Assembly: GCF_001870435.1 (NCBI RefSeq)
Contig: NZ_MDDR01000007.1
Location: 310,001-374,000, forward strand
Direction: 5' to 3'
Origin: Pseudomonas costantinii
GTDB taxonomy: Bacteria; Pseudomonadota; Gammaproteobacteria; Pseudomonadales; Pseudomonadaceae
DNA length: 64,000 nt
Part shown: positions 17,182 through 28,729 of the stretch, piece by piece
How the letters are laid out: each line of letters starts with the position of its first letter
How positions within the stretch are numbered: the first letter of the stretch is position 1
Notes under the pieces: model-generated
The model's input: only the letters and a program-made list of their open reading frames with translations
The model's database searches: none
Told to the model about the DNA's origin: nothing
Position numbers and translations under genes: made by a program

Positions 17182-17967
17182 CTAGCCTGCCACGTGGGCC
17201 AACGGGAACAGACGTTTGAAGTTCTCAGTGGTCTGTTCGGCAAAACGCTCGTAGGACTCACCGCGCAGCATCGCCAGGTAATCCGCCACGTCACGCACGT
17301 ATTCCGGCAGGTTCGGCTTGCCGCGATGAGGGATCGGCGCAAGGTACGGCGAATCGGTTTCCACCAGCAGACGGTCGACCGGCACCTGACGCGCGACGTC
17401 ACGCAGGGCGTCGGCGTTGCGGAAGGTGACGATACCCGACAGGGAAATGTAGAAGCCCAGGTCCAGGGCGGCCTTGGCCATGTCCCAATCTTCAGTGAAG
17501 CAGTGCAGCACGCCGGCCTGGGGCAGCGCGGCTTCGCGCAGCAGGGTCAACGTGTCGGCGCGGGCGCCACGGGTGTGGACGATCACCGGCTTGCCGGTTT
17601 GCTGGGCGGCTTGCAGGTGCAGGCGGAAGGAAGCTTGCTGCAATTGGGCAGCTTCAGGCTCGTAGTGGTAATCCAGGCCGGTCTCGCCAATGGCCACTAC
17701 GCGTGGGTGATTGAGTTCGTTCAACAACCAGTCCAGGGCGGGAGCCTCGCCGGGCTTGAGGTCCAGCGGGTGGATACCCACCGAGCAATCAACATCGGCA
17801 TAGCGATCAGCGAGAGCTTTGACGTCGGCGGCATTTTCGGCGCTGACGCCAATGCACAAAAAGTGCCCTACCCCACGCTGACGCGCAGCTTCAAGGGCGG
17901 CGTCAAGAGAACCGCCGTGTTGGGCCAGGTCGAGGCGATCAAGGTGGCAATGGGAATCTACGAGCAT
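17182..17967 (-). CDS. TatD-family metal-dependent hydrolase (YcfH-like)
   Basis: A TIM-barrel metallohydrolase of 261 residues, last gene of the fabF-pabC-mltG-tmk-holB cluster. Metal ligands are visible in DSHCHLD at the N-terminus, the glutamate in IGETGLDYHYEPE, VIVHTRGA near residue 129, LHCFTEDW, and VETDSPYLAPIPHRGKPN. TatD enzymes act as DNases in some organisms; the in vivo role here is not certain. The distance to holB is only 63 bp, with no pilZ between them. Confidence 0.9.
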   Translation of the reverse strand: MLVDSHCHLDRLDLAQHGGSLDAALEAARQRGVGHFLCIGVSAENAADVKALADRYADVDCSVGIHPLDLKPGEAPALDWLLNELNHPRVVAIGETGLDYHYEPEAAQLQQASFRLHLQAAQQTGKPVIVHTRGARADTLTLLREAALPQAGVLHCFTEDWDMAKAALDLGFYISLSGIVTFRNADALRDVARQVPVDRLLVETDSPYLAPIPHRGKPNLPEYVRDVADYLAMLRGESYERFAEQTTENFKRLFPLAHVAG

Positions 17968-18030
17968 AGGAAGTTACGACTTAAGTCACGGAAAGTGTCT
18001 GGCCAACAATACACCCGTCGGCCACTGAAA

Positions 18031-19654
<1,624 letters not shown>

Positions 19655-19664
19655 TTAGTCAGAG

Positions 19665-20786
19665 TCATTGCGAGCTTTGCGGCGCGGCGGTGTCCGGCGC
19701 AGGCTCGGTAGGCACATCGGCCGGTGGCGGGGCGTCTTCCTGCGGTTTTACCGACGGCGCCGGGCTGGATCGATAATCCGCACGGCGCTTGAGCTGAAAC
19801 TCACGCACAGCGGCATTATGCGCATCCAGATCATCAGAGAAAATATGGCTGCCATCGCCACGGGCGACGAAATACAGGCTGCTGCCCGACACCGGGTTCA
19901 GTGCCGCATGGATCGCCTCGCGGCCGACCATGGCGATTGGCGTCGGTGGCAGGCCAGCGATCATGTAGGTGTTGTACGGGTTGGCTTCCTTGAGATGAGC
20001 ACGGGTCAACTTGCCGTTGTAGCGCTCCCCCAGGCCATAGATCACCGTCGGGTCGGTCTGCAACAGCATGCCGATCTTCATGCGCCGTACAAACACGCCG
20101 GCGATCTGCCCACGTTCTTCCGGTACACCGGTTTCTTTTTCGACCAGAGAGGCCATGATCAGCGCTTGATAAGGGTCGGTGTACGGCGCATCGGCAGCGC
20201 GTTTACTCCACTCCTGAGCGAGCACATCGTCGAGGCGGTTGTAAGCTTTTTTCAGGAAGTCGACATCGGTCATGCCACGCACGAAGCGATAGGTATCGGG
20301 AAAGAAGCGCCCTTCAGGGAACACACCAGGGTGACCGAGCTTGTCCATCACTTCGCTGTCACTCAGGCCCGAGAGGGTCTGCACAATTTTTTCGTGCTTG
20401 GCCAGGGCTGAGCGCACCTGACGGAAGTTCCAGCCTTCCACCAGGGTCAGGCTGTATTGCACCACTTCGCCGCGCTGCCACAGGCCGATCAAGCCTTCGG
20501 CGGTCAGACCGGGGGCCATGCGGTATTCGCCGCTGTGCAGGGGCTGGCCGTCGAGGTTGAAGCGCCAGTAAAGGCGCAGCCAGAAGGCATCGTCGAGCAC
20601 GCCTTCAGCTTCAAGGCGATTGAAGGTGCCCGTCGGGGTTGCCCCGGCAGGCACGTCGAGCAATTGTTCCTGGGTCAGATTCAGGGGTTGCTTCAAGGCA
20701 GAGTCGAGCTTCCAGGCTGAGAAGCCCAGCAGCAAGCCTGCCGAGACCAGGCCGATCTGCAGCAGTAAAACCAGTTTTCGTATCAA
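19665..20786 (-). CDS. mltG: Endolytic murein transglycosylase MltG
   Basis: Cleaves nascent glycan strands at the inner membrane. Read from TTG 20786 the protein is 373 residues, starting MIRKLVLLLQIGLVSAG, a single N-terminal membrane anchor. The start lies 1 nt after the pabC stop, and GGAT precedes it; a longer ATG frame would run inside pabC and break the anchor pattern. The YceG-like domain shows the catalytic glutamate block SLVEKETGVPEERGQIAGVFVRRMKIGMLLQTDP and then AGLPPTPIAMVGREAIHAALNP. The proline/alanine-rich tail (APSVKPQEDAPPPADVPTEP) is low complexity. Confidence 0.9.
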   Translation of the reverse strand: MIRKLVLLLQIGLVSAGLLLGFSAWKLDSALKQPLNLTQEQLLDVPAGATPTGTFNRLEAEGVLDDAFWLRLYWRFNLDGQPLHSGEYRMAPGLTAEGLIGLWQRGEVVQYSLTLVEGWNFRQVRSALAKHEKIVQTLSGLSDSEVMDKLGHPGVFPEGRFFPDTYRFVRGMTDVDFLKKAYNRLDDVLAQEWSKRAADAPYTDPYQALIMASLVEKETGVPEERGQIAGVFVRRMKIGMLLQTDPTVIYGLGERYNGKLTRAHLKEANPYNTYMIAGLPPTPIAMVGREAIHAALNPVSGSSLYFVARGDGSHIFSDDLDAHNAAVREFQLKRRADYRSSPAPSVKPQEDAPPPADVPTEPAPDTAAPQSSQ

Positions 20787-20787
20787 C

Positions 20788-21603
20788 TCAAATATCCAAT
20801 AGCGCGCGAACAATGCCCTGCAGTTTACGGGTGAGCGGCCCAACCGACCAGCTCATCGCAGCGCACCCACGCACCGGCCAAATGCCATAAACGCTGTTGC
20901 ACACAAAGACTTCGTCGGCTTGCTGCAACTGCTCGAGGCTGATGTCGACCACAGCCTGCGGGATGCCCAGCGCCTGCGCCTGCGTCAGAATCTCCGCACG
21001 CATGACCCCGGCAACCCCGCAACGATTCAGATCAGCGGTTAGTAACACGCCGTTGCGCACCAGAAACAGGTTACTGAATACGCCCTCGATCACGCGACCG
21101 GACATATCCAGCATCAAACCCTCAGCATGCTCGGCGTCTTGCCACTCGGCGCGGGCGATGACTTGTTCGAGGCGATTAAGGTGCTTGAGACCGGCCAGTA
21201 ACGGCTGTTCGGCCAGGCGGGTGGCGCAGGGAAACAGGCGGATGCCATCAGTTCCATGAGCCTGGGGATAGGTAGCGGGCGGACTGCCCTGCAAGATACG
21301 GCGCACCGGGGCGCCGGGGTTGATGCCATAACCGCGCAGGCTGTCGCCGCGAGTGAGGATCAACTTGAGCACACCATCGCCAAGAGCCGCGGCATAGGCC
21401 AGCACTTCGCTGCGGATCAGCACTTGATCCGCAACCAAGGCAAGGCGCCTGCAACCCTCATCGAGGCGTTGCAGGTGGCGGTCGAGCAGCACGGGCTGCC
21501 CAGCCTTGACGGCGATGGTTTCAAAAACGCCATCGCCATACGCCAGGCCGCGATCTTTCAGGGGCACTGTGTCCGCTGGCTGACCGTCGACCCAGCTGTG
21601 CAT
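20788..21603 (-). CDS. pabC: Aminodeoxychorismate lyase
   Basis: A PLP-dependent fold-IV enzyme of 271 residues that forms p-aminobenzoate for folate. It shows RGLAYGDGVFETI near the N-terminus, KHLNRLEQVIARAEW with the PLP lysine, and EGVFSNLFLV. ATG 21603 (MHSWVDGQ) is chosen; a GTG lies one codon upstream within the fabF stop. The fabF-pabC junction overlaps by one base. Confidence 0.92.
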   Translation of the reverse strand: MHSWVDGQPADTVPLKDRGLAYGDGVFETIAVKAGQPVLLDRHLQRLDEGCRRLALVADQVLIRSEVLAYAAALGDGVLKLILTRGDSLRGYGINPGAPVRRILQGSPPATYPQAHGTDGIRLFPCATRLAEQPLLAGLKHLNRLEQVIARAEWQDAEHAEGLMLDMSGRVIEGVFSNLFLVRNGVLLTADLNRCGVAGVMRAEILTQAQALGIPQAVVDISLEQLQQADEVFVCNSVYGIWPVRGCAAMSWSVGPLTRKLQGIVRALLDI

Positions 21604-22847
21604 CACTCGGCGAACCGGCGGAACACCAGGGAACCGTTGGTGCCACCAAAACCGAACGAGTTGGAGATCACCACATCGATCGGCATCGGCTGCGCTTCGT
21701 GCGGCACGAAGTTCAGGTCGCAGCCTTCGTCCGGCTCATCGAGGTTGATGGTCGGCGGAGCGACCTGATCCTTGATGGCCATCACGCTGAAGATCGCCTC
21801 AACCGCGCCCGCCGCACCCAACAGGTGGCCGGTCATGGACTTGGTGGAGCTGACCGCCAGGTTGTAGGCGTGTTCGCCAAACACCGACTTGATGGCCTGG
21901 GCTTCCGCCAAATCGCCAGTCGGCGTCGAAGTGCCGTGGGCGTTGATGTACTGCACCTGGTTGGCGTTGACCTTCGCATCGCGCAAGGCGTTGGTGATGC
22001 AACGTGCAGCACCGGCACCGTCGGACGGTGGCGAGGTCATGTGGTAAGCGTCGCCGCTCATGCCAAAACCGATCAGTTCGGCGTAGATAGTGGCACCACG
22101 CGCTTTGGCGTGCTCCAGCTCTTCCAGCACCAACGCGCCGGCGCCGTCGGCCAATACAAAGCCGTCACGGCCTTTGTCCCAGGGACGGCTGGCACGGGTC
22201 GGCTCATCGTTGCGGGTCGACAGCGCACGAGACGCGCCAAAGCCGCCCATGCCCAGGCCGCAGGCGGCCATTTCGGCGCCACCAGCGATCATCACGTCGG
22301 CTTCGTCATAGGCGATGTTGCGCGCCGCCATGCCGATGCAGTGAGTCCCCGTAGTGCACGCCGTAGCAATGGCGTAGTTAGGCCCCTGTGCGCCCAAGTG
22401 GATGGACAGGAAACCGGAAATCATATTGATGATCGAGCCCGGTACGAAGAACGGTGAAATTCGACGAGGGCCGGAATCGTGCAGCGTGCGGCTGGTTTCT
22501 TCGATATTGGTCAAACCGCCAATACCCGAACCCATGGCCACGCCGATGCGGTCACGGTTGGCGTCGGTGACTTCCAGGCCGGCATTACGCACCGCCTGAA
22601 AACCGGCTGCCAGGCCGTATTGAATGAACAGGTCGAGTTTGCGGGACTCTTTGACCGAGAGGTATTCCTCGACATTGAAGCCCTTTACCGAGCCGCCAAA
22701 ACGGGTGGAATAGGCAGAAAGGTCCGTGTGTTCGATCAGACCAATACCACTGTGGCCAGCCAGAATGCCCTGCCAACTGCTCGGCACATCCGTACCCAGT
22801 GGCGACAACATACCCATACCGGTGACTACGACGCGTCTACGCGACAC
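21603..22847 (-). CDS. fabF: 3-oxoacyl-ACP synthase II
   Basis: Elongating condensing enzyme of type II fatty acid synthesis, 414 residues. The catalytic Cys164 is in [10 protein letters not shown], and the two active-site histidines are in [12 protein letters not shown] and [12 protein letters not shown]. The start codon is GTG (22847), with GGAGAG ahead of it. It lies 110 bp downstream of acpP, beyond a terminator, so it either reads through or has its own promoter. Confidence 0.95.
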   Translation of the reverse strand: MSRRRVVVTGMGMLSPLGTDVPSSWQGILAGHSGIGLIEHTDLSAYSTRFGGSVKGFNVEEYLSVKESRKLDLFIQYGLAAGFQAVRNAGLEVTDANRDRIGVAMGSGIGGLTNIEETSRTLHDSGPRRISPFFVPGSIINMISGFLSIHLGAQGPNYAIATACTTGTHCIGMAARNIAYDEADVMIAGGAEMAACGLGMGGFGASRALSTRNDEPTRASRPWDKGRDGFVLADGAGALVLEELEHAKARGATIYAELIGFGMSGDAYHMTSPPSDGAGAARCITNALRDAKVNANQVQYINAHGTSTPTGDLAEAQAIKSVFGEHAYNLAVSSTKSMTGHLLGAAGAVEAIFSVMAIKDQVAPPTINLDEPDEGCDLNFVPHEAQPMPIDVVISNSFGFGGTNGSLVFRRFAE

Positions 22848-22895
22848 AGCACTCTCCTTTTTTCTAATGACGACACTTTGCTATAGAGCTAAAGA

Positions 22896-22929
22896 AAAAA
22901 CCGCACGCTGTAACAGCAGTGCGGTTTTT
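22896..22929 (-). terminator. Terminator between acpP and fabF
   Basis: On the minus strand ACCGCAC pairs with GTGCGGT, with the inner TGCTG and CAGC extending the stem, followed by six T. It probably sets the ratio between abundant acpP mRNA and downstream fabF. Confidence 0.85.
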
Positions 22930-22957
22930 CCCAACAGCAAGCGACGACTAAAAACTA

Positions 22958-23194
22958 TTACGCCTGGTGGGCAGTAACGTAGTCGATAGCAGCTTGAACA
23001 GTAGTGATTTTTTCAGCTTCTTCGTCCGGGATTTCGGTCTCGAATTCCTCTTCCAGAGCCATCACCAGCTCAACGGTGTCAAGGGAGTCGGCACCCAGGT
23101 CTTCAACGAAGGAAGCGGAGTTGGTCACTTCTTCTTCTTTAACGCCCAGTTGCTCGGCAACGATTTTCTTGACGCGCTCTTCGATGGTGCTCAT
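22958..23194 (-). CDS. acpP: Acyl carrier protein
   Basis: A 78-residue acidic protein with the phosphopantetheine site [10 protein letters not shown] (Ser37). It carries growing acyl chains to FabD, FabG, FabF and PlsX substrates encoded around it. The 193-bp upstream gap to fabG suggests its own promoter, as usual for this highly expressed gene. The RgsA sRNA encoded about 5.8 kb away is reported to repress acpP in P. aeruginosa. Confidence 0.97.
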   Translation of the reverse strand: MSTIEERVKKIVAEQLGVKEEEVTNSASFVEDLGADSLDTVELVMALEEEFETEIPDEEAEKITTVQAAIDYVTAHQA

Positions 23195-23387
23195 ACCTTG
23201 TTTTCACTCCTAATGGACAAATTCAGGCAGCTGGCCAGTGGGTAAGTGTATAGAAAGGCTTTTCAGCTTTTCAACTGAAAGCTTCACCCCCGTACCCGGT
23301 CGACCACCTGCCTATAAATTAAGTTGCAGCTTTATAACGGATTTTAGACAGCTCGTATGACATTTTTTTGAAGCGATCCGTCACAAT

Positions 23388-24131
23388 TTAACTCATGTAC
23401 ATCCCGCCGTTAACCGGGATTGTAGCCCCAGTCACGTATGCCGCACCGTCGGATGCCAGGAAAGTGACCACATTCGCGATCTCTTGAGCCTGGCCCAAGC
23501 GGCCCAGCGGAATCTGTGTCAGCAAGGCTTCACGCTGCGCTTCCGGCAGTTCACGGGTCATATCGGTGTCGATGAACCCAGGGGCTACCGAATTGACCGT
23601 AATCGACCGCGAACCGACTTCACGGGCCAATGCACGGCTGAAACCTTCCAGACCGGCCTTGGCGGCTGCGTAGTTTACTTGGCCTGCGTTGCCCATGGCA
23701 CCCACTACGGAGCCAATATTGATAATTCGGCCCCAACGCGCCTTGGTCATACCGCGCAAAACACCCTTGGACAGGCGAAACAGACTGTTCAAGTTGGTAT
23801 CAACGACATCATGCCACTCGTCGTCTTTCATACGCATCATCAGGTTGTCGCGGGTAATACCGGCGTTGTTCACCAGAATAGCCGGCGCGCCGAACTGTGC
23901 AGTGATTTCGGCCAGGACAGCGGCAACTGACTCATCATTGGTCACGTTCAGTTCAAGGCCGGTGCCCTGAACGCCGTTTTCCTTCAAGGTCGCGGCGATA
24001 CGCTCGGCACCCGAGGCGGAAGTGGCGGTGCCGATCACAATGGCGCCCTGACGGCCCAGTTCCAGGGCGATCGCCTGGCCAATGCCACGGCTTGCGCCGG
24101 TAACCAGTGCAACTTTACCTTGCAGACTCAT
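23388..24131 (-). CDS. fabG: 3-oxoacyl-ACP reductase
   Basis: NADPH-dependent reductase of 247 residues. The SDR signatures are TGASRGIGQA (cofactor), NNAGITRDNLMMRMKDDEW (typical of FabG), and the catalytic VNYAAAKAG. The C-terminus ends GGMYMS. It lies 32 bp downstream of fabD. Confidence 0.96.
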   Translation of the reverse strand: MSLQGKVALVTGASRGIGQAIALELGRQGAIVIGTATSASGAERIAATLKENGVQGTGLELNVTNDESVAAVLAEITAQFGAPAILVNNAGITRDNLMMRMKDDEWHDVVDTNLNSLFRLSKGVLRGMTKARWGRIINIGSVVGAMGNAGQVNYAAAKAGLEGFSRALAREVGSRSITVNSVAPGFIDTDMTRELPEAQREALLTQIPLGRLGQAQEIANVVTFLASDGAAYVTGATIPVNGGMYMS

Positions 24132-24163
24132 GCAGGCTTCTCCTTAGTTCGGGGATCAGGGGT

Positions 24164-25102
24164 TCAGACCAGTGCCGCGCGAGCGGCAGCAAAGGCATCC
24201 GGGGTATTCAGGTTGGAAGTCGACACGCCGTCGGCGCAGCGCTTGTTCAAGCCAGCCAGGACTTTGCCCGGGCCACACTCGACCAATTCTGTGGCGCCAT
24301 TGGCGGCCAGGGTCTGGACCGACTCAACCCAGCGCACCGGCTTGTAGAGTTGCTCCAGCAGGTCGCGCTTAAGGGTATCGAGGTCGGCGGCAACGGCCGC
24401 GCTGACGTTCTGCACCAGCGGGATCTGCGGCGCTTGCCAGTTGATGGCGGCGATGGACTCGGCAAAACGCTCGGCGGCCGGACGCATCAGCTCGCAGTGG
24501 GACGGCACGCTGACCGGCAAAGGCAAGGCACGCTTGGCGCCACGCGCCTTGCAGCCTTCGATGGCGCGCTCGACAGCCGCCTTGGCGCCGGCGATTACCA
24601 CCTGGCCCGGGGAGTTGAAGTTTACCGCGCTGACGACTTCGCCTTGGGCCGCTTCAGCGCAGGCTTCAATCACAACAGCATCATCCAGACCGAGGATAGC
24701 GGCCATGCCGCCCTGCCCGGCCGGAACGGCTTCCTGCATCAACTGGCCACGACGCTCAACCAGCTTGACCGCTTCACCAAGGGTCAGGCTGCCCGCAGCC
24801 ACCAGGGCGCTGTATTCGCCCAGGCTGTGACCGGCCACGTAAGCCGGGCGCGCGCCGCCTTCGGCCAGCCACAAGCGCCACAGGGCGATCGAAGCGGTCA
24901 GGATGGCCGGCTGGGTTTTATCGGTTTGATTGAGTTGCTCTTCCGGCCCCTGCTGGGTCAGCGCCCACAGGTCGTAACCCAGGGCATCGGAAGCTTCCTT
25001 GAAGGTTTCCAGGACCAGCGGATATTGCGCGCCCAGCTCGGCCAACATGCCGAGGGACTGCGAACCCTGCCCTGGAAAGACGAATGCGAGGGATGTAGAC
25101 AT
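24164..25102 (-). CDS. fabD: Malonyl CoA-acyl carrier protein transacylase
   Basis: Loads malonyl groups onto ACP. The 312-residue protein begins at ATG 25102 (MSTSLAFVFPGQGSQS). The nucleophile is Ser93 in GHSLGEY, with the partner histidine in VSVPSHCELM and QNVSA near the substrate pocket. An upstream frame (to 25132) is not family-like. Confidence 0.96.
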   Translation of the reverse strand: MSTSLAFVFPGQGSQSLGMLAELGAQYPLVLETFKEASDALGYDLWALTQQGPEEQLNQTDKTQPAILTASIALWRLWLAEGGARPAYVAGHSLGEYSALVAAGSLTLGEAVKLVERRGQLMQEAVPAGQGGMAAILGLDDAVVIEACAEAAQGEVVSAVNFNSPGQVVIAGAKAAVERAIEGCKARGAKRALPLPVSVPSHCELMRPAAERFAESIAAINWQAPQIPLVQNVSAAVAADLDTLKRDLLEQLYKPVRWVESVQTLAANGATELVECGPGKVLAGLNKRCADGVSTSNLNTPDAFAAARAALV

Positions 25103-25139
25103 GTAACAAGCCCCTAATGATCTGGTCGTCAAAAATACG

Positions 25140-25158
25140 CGCTCCTACGGTGGGAGCG
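25140..25158 (-). terminator. Stem-loop between plsX and fabD
   Basis: CGCTCC pairs with GGAGCG around a 7-nt loop. On the minus strand it is followed, after four bases (CGTA), by five T, so it may be a weak terminator or attenuator after plsX. Its GGGAGCG arm also resembles REP half sites. Confidence 0.5.
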
Positions 25159-25228
25159 TACGAAACTGACAGATTGGATGGTCAATTGAACTGGCCGGTC
25201 ACATTTAAGCACTCCCGGGCCGATTCGC

Positions 25229-26239
25229 CTAAGGCAACAGATCCTCAAGACGGCCGTGCAAGCGTTGCGGCAGGTTTTCCTGGATCTCGATCAACGCCCG
25301 CGCAATCGCACTTTGAAAGCCCTCTACGCCCGCCGAGCCATGGCTCTTCACCACAATGCCTTGAAGCCCGAGAAAGCTTGCACCATTGTGCCGCGCCGGC
25401 GCCAGGTCAGCCTGCAAGCGTCGCATCAACGGCAGCGCTAGGGCACCTACCATGCGCGACGCCAGATTCTGCTTGAACAAGGCTTCGATACGCGTGGCAA
25501 TCATGGTCGCCAAGCCTTCGCTGGACTTAAGCAGGATATTGCCGACAAAACCGTCGCACACCACCACATCCGCCTCGCCACGGTACAAACCGTCACCTTC
25601 GACAAAGCCGATGTAATTCAAGCCCCGCGCACCTTGCAATAAGGTGGCGGCGAGCTTGACCTGCTGGTTGCCCTTAATGTCCTCGGTGCCGATATTCAGC
25701 AACGCTACCCGAGGCCGGGCCACGCCCAGCGCTTCGGCAGCCACCGAGCCCATCACGGCGAACTGGAACAGGTGCTCGGCACTGCAATCGACGTTCGCAC
25801 CCAAGTCCAGCAATTGGCAATAGCCTTTCTGCGTCGGAATTGCCGCGACCATCGCCGGTCGATCAATACCCGGCAGCGTCTTGAGCACATACCGCGACAG
25901 TGCCATCAGGGCTCCAGTATTGCCGGCACTGACACAGGCTTGCACCTTGCCATCACGCAACAACTCCAGAGCCACACGCATTGAAGAGTCGGGCTTGCCG
26001 CGCAGGGCCGTCGCCGGCTTGTCATCCATGCTGATGGTTTCGCTGGCTGGCGTAATAGTCAGGCGCGCGCGATCCACCGCCGGATGGCTGGCAATCAGTT
26101 CTTCAAGGAGGGAGGGTTGACCGACGAGGGTCAGGTGCAGCGAGGGCGTGGCGGACAGGCTGGCAATGCAGGCCTGAACAATGCTGCGGGGACCGAAGTC
26201 CCCGCCCATTGCGTCTATCGCGATGACTAGAGCAGACAA
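25229..26239 (-). CDS. plsX: Phosphate acyltransferase PlsX
   Basis: Makes acyl-phosphate from acyl-ACP for phospholipid synthesis. The 336-residue protein starts with a TTG codon at 26239 and reads [17 protein letters not shown], the family N-terminus. Further signatures are [10 protein letters not shown] and [10 protein letters not shown]. It starts 4 bp after the rpmF stop, consistent with the conserved yceD-rpmF-plsX operon. Confidence 0.95.
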   Translation of the reverse strand: MSALVIAIDAMGGDFGPRSIVQACIASLSATPSLHLTLVGQPSLLEELIASHPAVDRARLTITPASETISMDDKPATALRGKPDSSMRVALELLRDGKVQACVSAGNTGALMALSRYVLKTLPGIDRPAMVAAIPTQKGYCQLLDLGANVDCSAEHLFQFAVMGSVAAEALGVARPRVALLNIGTEDIKGNQQVKLAATLLQGARGLNYIGFVEGDGLYRGEADVVVCDGFVGNILLKSSEGLATMIATRIEALFKQNLASRMVGALALPLMRRLQADLAPARHNGASFLGLQGIVVKSHGSAGVEGFQSAIARALIEIQENLPQRLHGRLEDLLP

Positions 26240-26243
26240 GTGA

Positions 26244-26426
26244 TTACTCGTCAGCGCCCTTGTCGATCACTTTACGGCCACGGTATACGCCTTCTGGCGA
26301 TACGTGGTGACGCAGGTGAATTTCACCGGTGGTTTTTTCTACAGACAGAGTGCTCGCCGTCAGGGCGTCGTGCGAACGGCGCATGTCACGGGCGGAACGG
26401 GATTTTTTGTTCTGCTGAACAGCCAT
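26244..26426 (-). CDS. rpmF: 50S ribosomal protein bL32
   Basis: A 60-residue basic protein ([20 protein letters not shown], then [18 protein letters not shown]). It lacks the CxxC pairs of the zinc-binding form, so it is the zinc-independent type. It lies between yceD and plsX, as in most gammaproteobacteria. Confidence 0.96.
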   Translation of the reverse strand: MAVQQNKKSRSARDMRRSHDALTASTLSVEKTTGEIHLRHHVSPEGVYRGRKVIDKGADE

Positions 26427-26439
26427 AATTGATTAACTC

Positions 26440-26970
26440 CTAAACGTTTGGGTCACGCTTTAACTGCGCCAATACACTGAACGGGTTGGACCGCGTTACC
26501 TCGTCCTCGCTCGGTTCGAGCTCGTCATCGAGCCCCTCCGGCTGCTGGCATTCTTCCGGATGATGAGCAGGCACAATGGGCAAGGCGAGCAAAAGCTCCT
26601 CCTCGATCAGTGCATGCAGATCCAAAGGATCTTCGCCCAGTTCCAGCACGTCATAACCTTTCGGTAACGACTGGGTATTCGCACCCTCCTTCACCACAGC
26701 GTAACTGCATTCGCTGTGAATCGGCAGGGTGACCAGCTCAAGACAACGCTGGCAAACCATTTTGACTTCGGTGTCGATAAAGCTGTGGATTACCACAGAC
26801 TTACGTTCATCTCGTTCAAAAACGAATTTAGCCTGCACCGTACCGACAGTGTCGGAAAGCGGGTCGCAGAGTCTCTCCAAATCGGCCAGCAGCAACTCAC
26901 CTTGAAGGGAAGTGCCACGATCTGCCAATTTGCGCGGGTCAACGTGAGGTGGAATCGGGTCATTCAACAT
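26440..26970 (-). CDS. yceD: YceD/DUF177 family protein
   Basis: A 176-residue protein. ATG 26970 (MLNDPIPPHVDPRKLADRG) is the family start; an upstream ATG adds 8 residues. It has a paired-cysteine region (MVCQRCLE) and an acidic C-terminal half (DPLDLHALIEEELLLALPIVP). DUF177 proteins are tied to 23S rRNA maturation in plants and bacteria. It lies 13 bp upstream of rpmF. Confidence 0.92.
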   Translation of the reverse strand: MLNDPIPPHVDPRKLADRGTSLQGELLLADLERLCDPLSDTVGTVQAKFVFERDERKSVVIHSFIDTEVKMVCQRCLELVTLPIHSECSYAVVKEGANTQSLPKGYDVLELGEDPLDLHALIEEELLLALPIVPAHHPEECQQPEGLDDELEPSEDEVTRSNPFSVLAQLKRDPNV

Positions 26971-27075
26971 AGGCGCAGCATTATAGGGATGCACCCAGCC
27001 ATGTCAAAGGAAATTCAGCCCTGTGCGTCAGCCGGTCGCCCCGCTAGAATCCCCCGCAGCCCTGAGGAGACGCCC

Positions 27076-27654
27076 ATGCTGCCTTTATTACTCGCATCCA
27101 GCTCGGTTTATCGCCGGGAATTGCTGAGCCGCCTGCACCTGCCATTCATCTGCAGCTCACCGGATATCGATGAAAGCCATCGCGCAAATGAGTCCGCGAT
27201 TGAGCTGGTCAAACGCCTGGCCGAAGAAAAAGCCCGCGCCCTCGCCAGCAGCCACCCAAGACATCTGATTATCGGCTCGGACCAGGTGGCCACATTGGAA
27301 GGCCGCATCATCGGCAAACCCCACACCTTCGAAAACGCCCGCGAACAGTTGCTGGCGGCCAGCGGCAAGCGTGTCAGCTTCCTCACTGGCCTGGCACTGC
27401 TAAATAGTGAGACCGGACACTGCCAGGTGGACTGCGTGCCGTTTACCGTGCAAATGCGAGCGTTGGATGCTGAGCGTATAGAGCGTTACCTGCGGATCGA
27501 GCAACCCTACGACTGTGCAGGCAGCTTCAAGGCCGAGGGGCTGGGCGTGAGCTTGTTCCAGAGCACCGAAGGTCCGGATGCCACCAGCCTGGTGGGACTG
27601 CCGCTGATTCGCCTGGTGGACATGTTGCTGGCCGAAGGCGTGCAAACGCCTTAA
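27076..27654 (+). CDS. Maf-family nucleotide pyrophosphatase (YceF type)
   Basis: Hydrolyses the alpha-beta bond of non-canonical or modified NTPs. The 192-residue protein has the LLLASSSVYRRELL N-terminus of Maf proteins, EEKARALA, and the catalytic IIGSDQVATLEG block. ATG 27076 follows GAGGAGACGCCC. Its position opposite the yceD-rpmF-plsX operon fits YceF, which prefers 7-methyl-GTP, rather than the dTTP-specific Maf near the shape genes. Confidence 0.93.
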   Translation: MLPLLLASSSVYRRELLSRLHLPFICSSPDIDESHRANESAIELVKRLAEEKARALASSHPRHLIIGSDQVATLEGRIIGKPHTFENAREQLLAASGKRVSFLTGLALLNSETGHCQVDCVPFTVQMRALDAERIERYLRIEQPYDCAGSFKAEGLGVSLFQSTEGPDATSLVGLPLIRLVDMLLAEGVQTP

Positions 27655-27670
27655 GGCCACCACAAAACCA

Positions 27671-27700
27671 GTGCGGGAGCTGGCTTGCCCGCTCCCACAC
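27671..27700. repeat. REP palindrome (fluorescens type)
   Basis: GTGCGGGAGC-N10-GCTCCCACAC between the convergent maf-like and sppA genes. Same core (GGGAGCTGGCTTGCC) as the copy at 11878-11905. Confidence 0.85.
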
Positions 27701-27724
27701 TTTAAACTCTGCGCCTGCTAGAAC

Positions 27725-28708
27725 TCAGCGCAAGGTCGGGCCTTGAAAGCCCATGTACAACGCCAACTTCTCAGCCACGCTGGCACCAAGTTTCTTGGAG
27801 AAACGGTCAAACGTTGACTCTTGAACGGTGAAGTCCACCAGCTCTTTCTCGCCAATCACATCCCGCGCCACCGAACTGGCACTGCCCAGGCCATCGATCA
27901 AGCCCAGCGGCAAAGCCTGCTCGCCCGACCAAACCAGCCCGGAGAACAGCTCTGGGTGATCTTTATCCTTCAGACGATCCCCGCGACCCTGCTTGACGCT
28001 GGCAATGAACTGACGATGGGTAGTGTCGAGCACGCCCTGCCAGAATTGGGTTTCATCAGCCTTTTGCGGCTGAAACGGGTCCAGGAACGACTTGTGCTCA
28101 CCCGAAGTGTAGGTCCGACGCTCCACACCCAGCTTTTCCATGGTACCGACAAAACCGTAACCCGCCGCCGTGACACCAATGGAACCTACCAGACTGGCCT
28201 TGTCGGCATAGATCTGGTCAGCCGCACTGGCAATGTAATAGGCGCCCGAGGCACCCAGATCGGAAATCACTGCGTACAGCTTGGTATCCGGGTGCAATGC
28301 ACGCAGACGGCGGATCTCGTCATACACATAGCCCGACTGCACAGGGCTGCCGCCCGGACTGTTGATGCGCAGGATCACGCCTTTGACCTTAGGGTCTTCG
28401 AACGCAGTACGCAGACTGCTGACGATATTGTCGGCACTGGCTGACTCCTTGTCGGCAATCACCCCGCGCACTTCGATCAATGCGGTGTAGTTGCTGCCGC
28501 GAGTGGCGCTCTTTTCCACGTCCATCAGCGGACTGAACAGCGCCAGCATGCCAAGCAGGTAAACAAAGGTCAGCAGCTTGAAGAAGATCCCCCAACGCCG
28601 TGCACGACGCTGCTCCTGAACACCGGCCAGGAGGGTTTTCTCCAGCAGCTTCCAGCTTTTGTCATCACCGCTTTCGGCCTTTTCGGGCGCTTTCCACTCA
28701 TCACTCAT
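27725..28708 (-). CDS. sppA: Signal peptide peptidase SppA, 36 kDa type
   Basis: An inner-membrane serine/lysine protease of 327 residues (S49 family). One transmembrane segment lies near residues 45-62 (FFKLLTFVYLLGMLALF). The S49 domain shows RINSPGGSPVQSGYVYDEI, SDLGASGAYYIASAAD (nucleophile Ser), and ADKASLVGSIGV. It starts 21 bp downstream of the HAD phosphatase gene. Confidence 0.9.
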   Translation of the reverse strand: MSDEWKAPEKAESGDDKSWKLLEKTLLAGVQEQRRARRWGIFFKLLTFVYLLGMLALFSPLMDVEKSATRGSNYTALIEVRGVIADKESASADNIVSSLRTAFEDPKVKGVILRINSPGGSPVQSGYVYDEIRRLRALHPDTKLYAVISDLGASGAYYIASAADQIYADKASLVGSIGVTAAGYGFVGTMEKLGVERRTYTSGEHKSFLDPFQPQKADETQFWQGVLDTTHRQFIASVKQGRGDRLKDKDHPELFSGLVWSGEQALPLGLIDGLGSASSVARDVIGEKELVDFTVQESTFDRFSKKLGASVAEKLALYMGFQGPTLR

Positions 28709-28729
28709 GCCATCAACCCCAGCAAAGAC

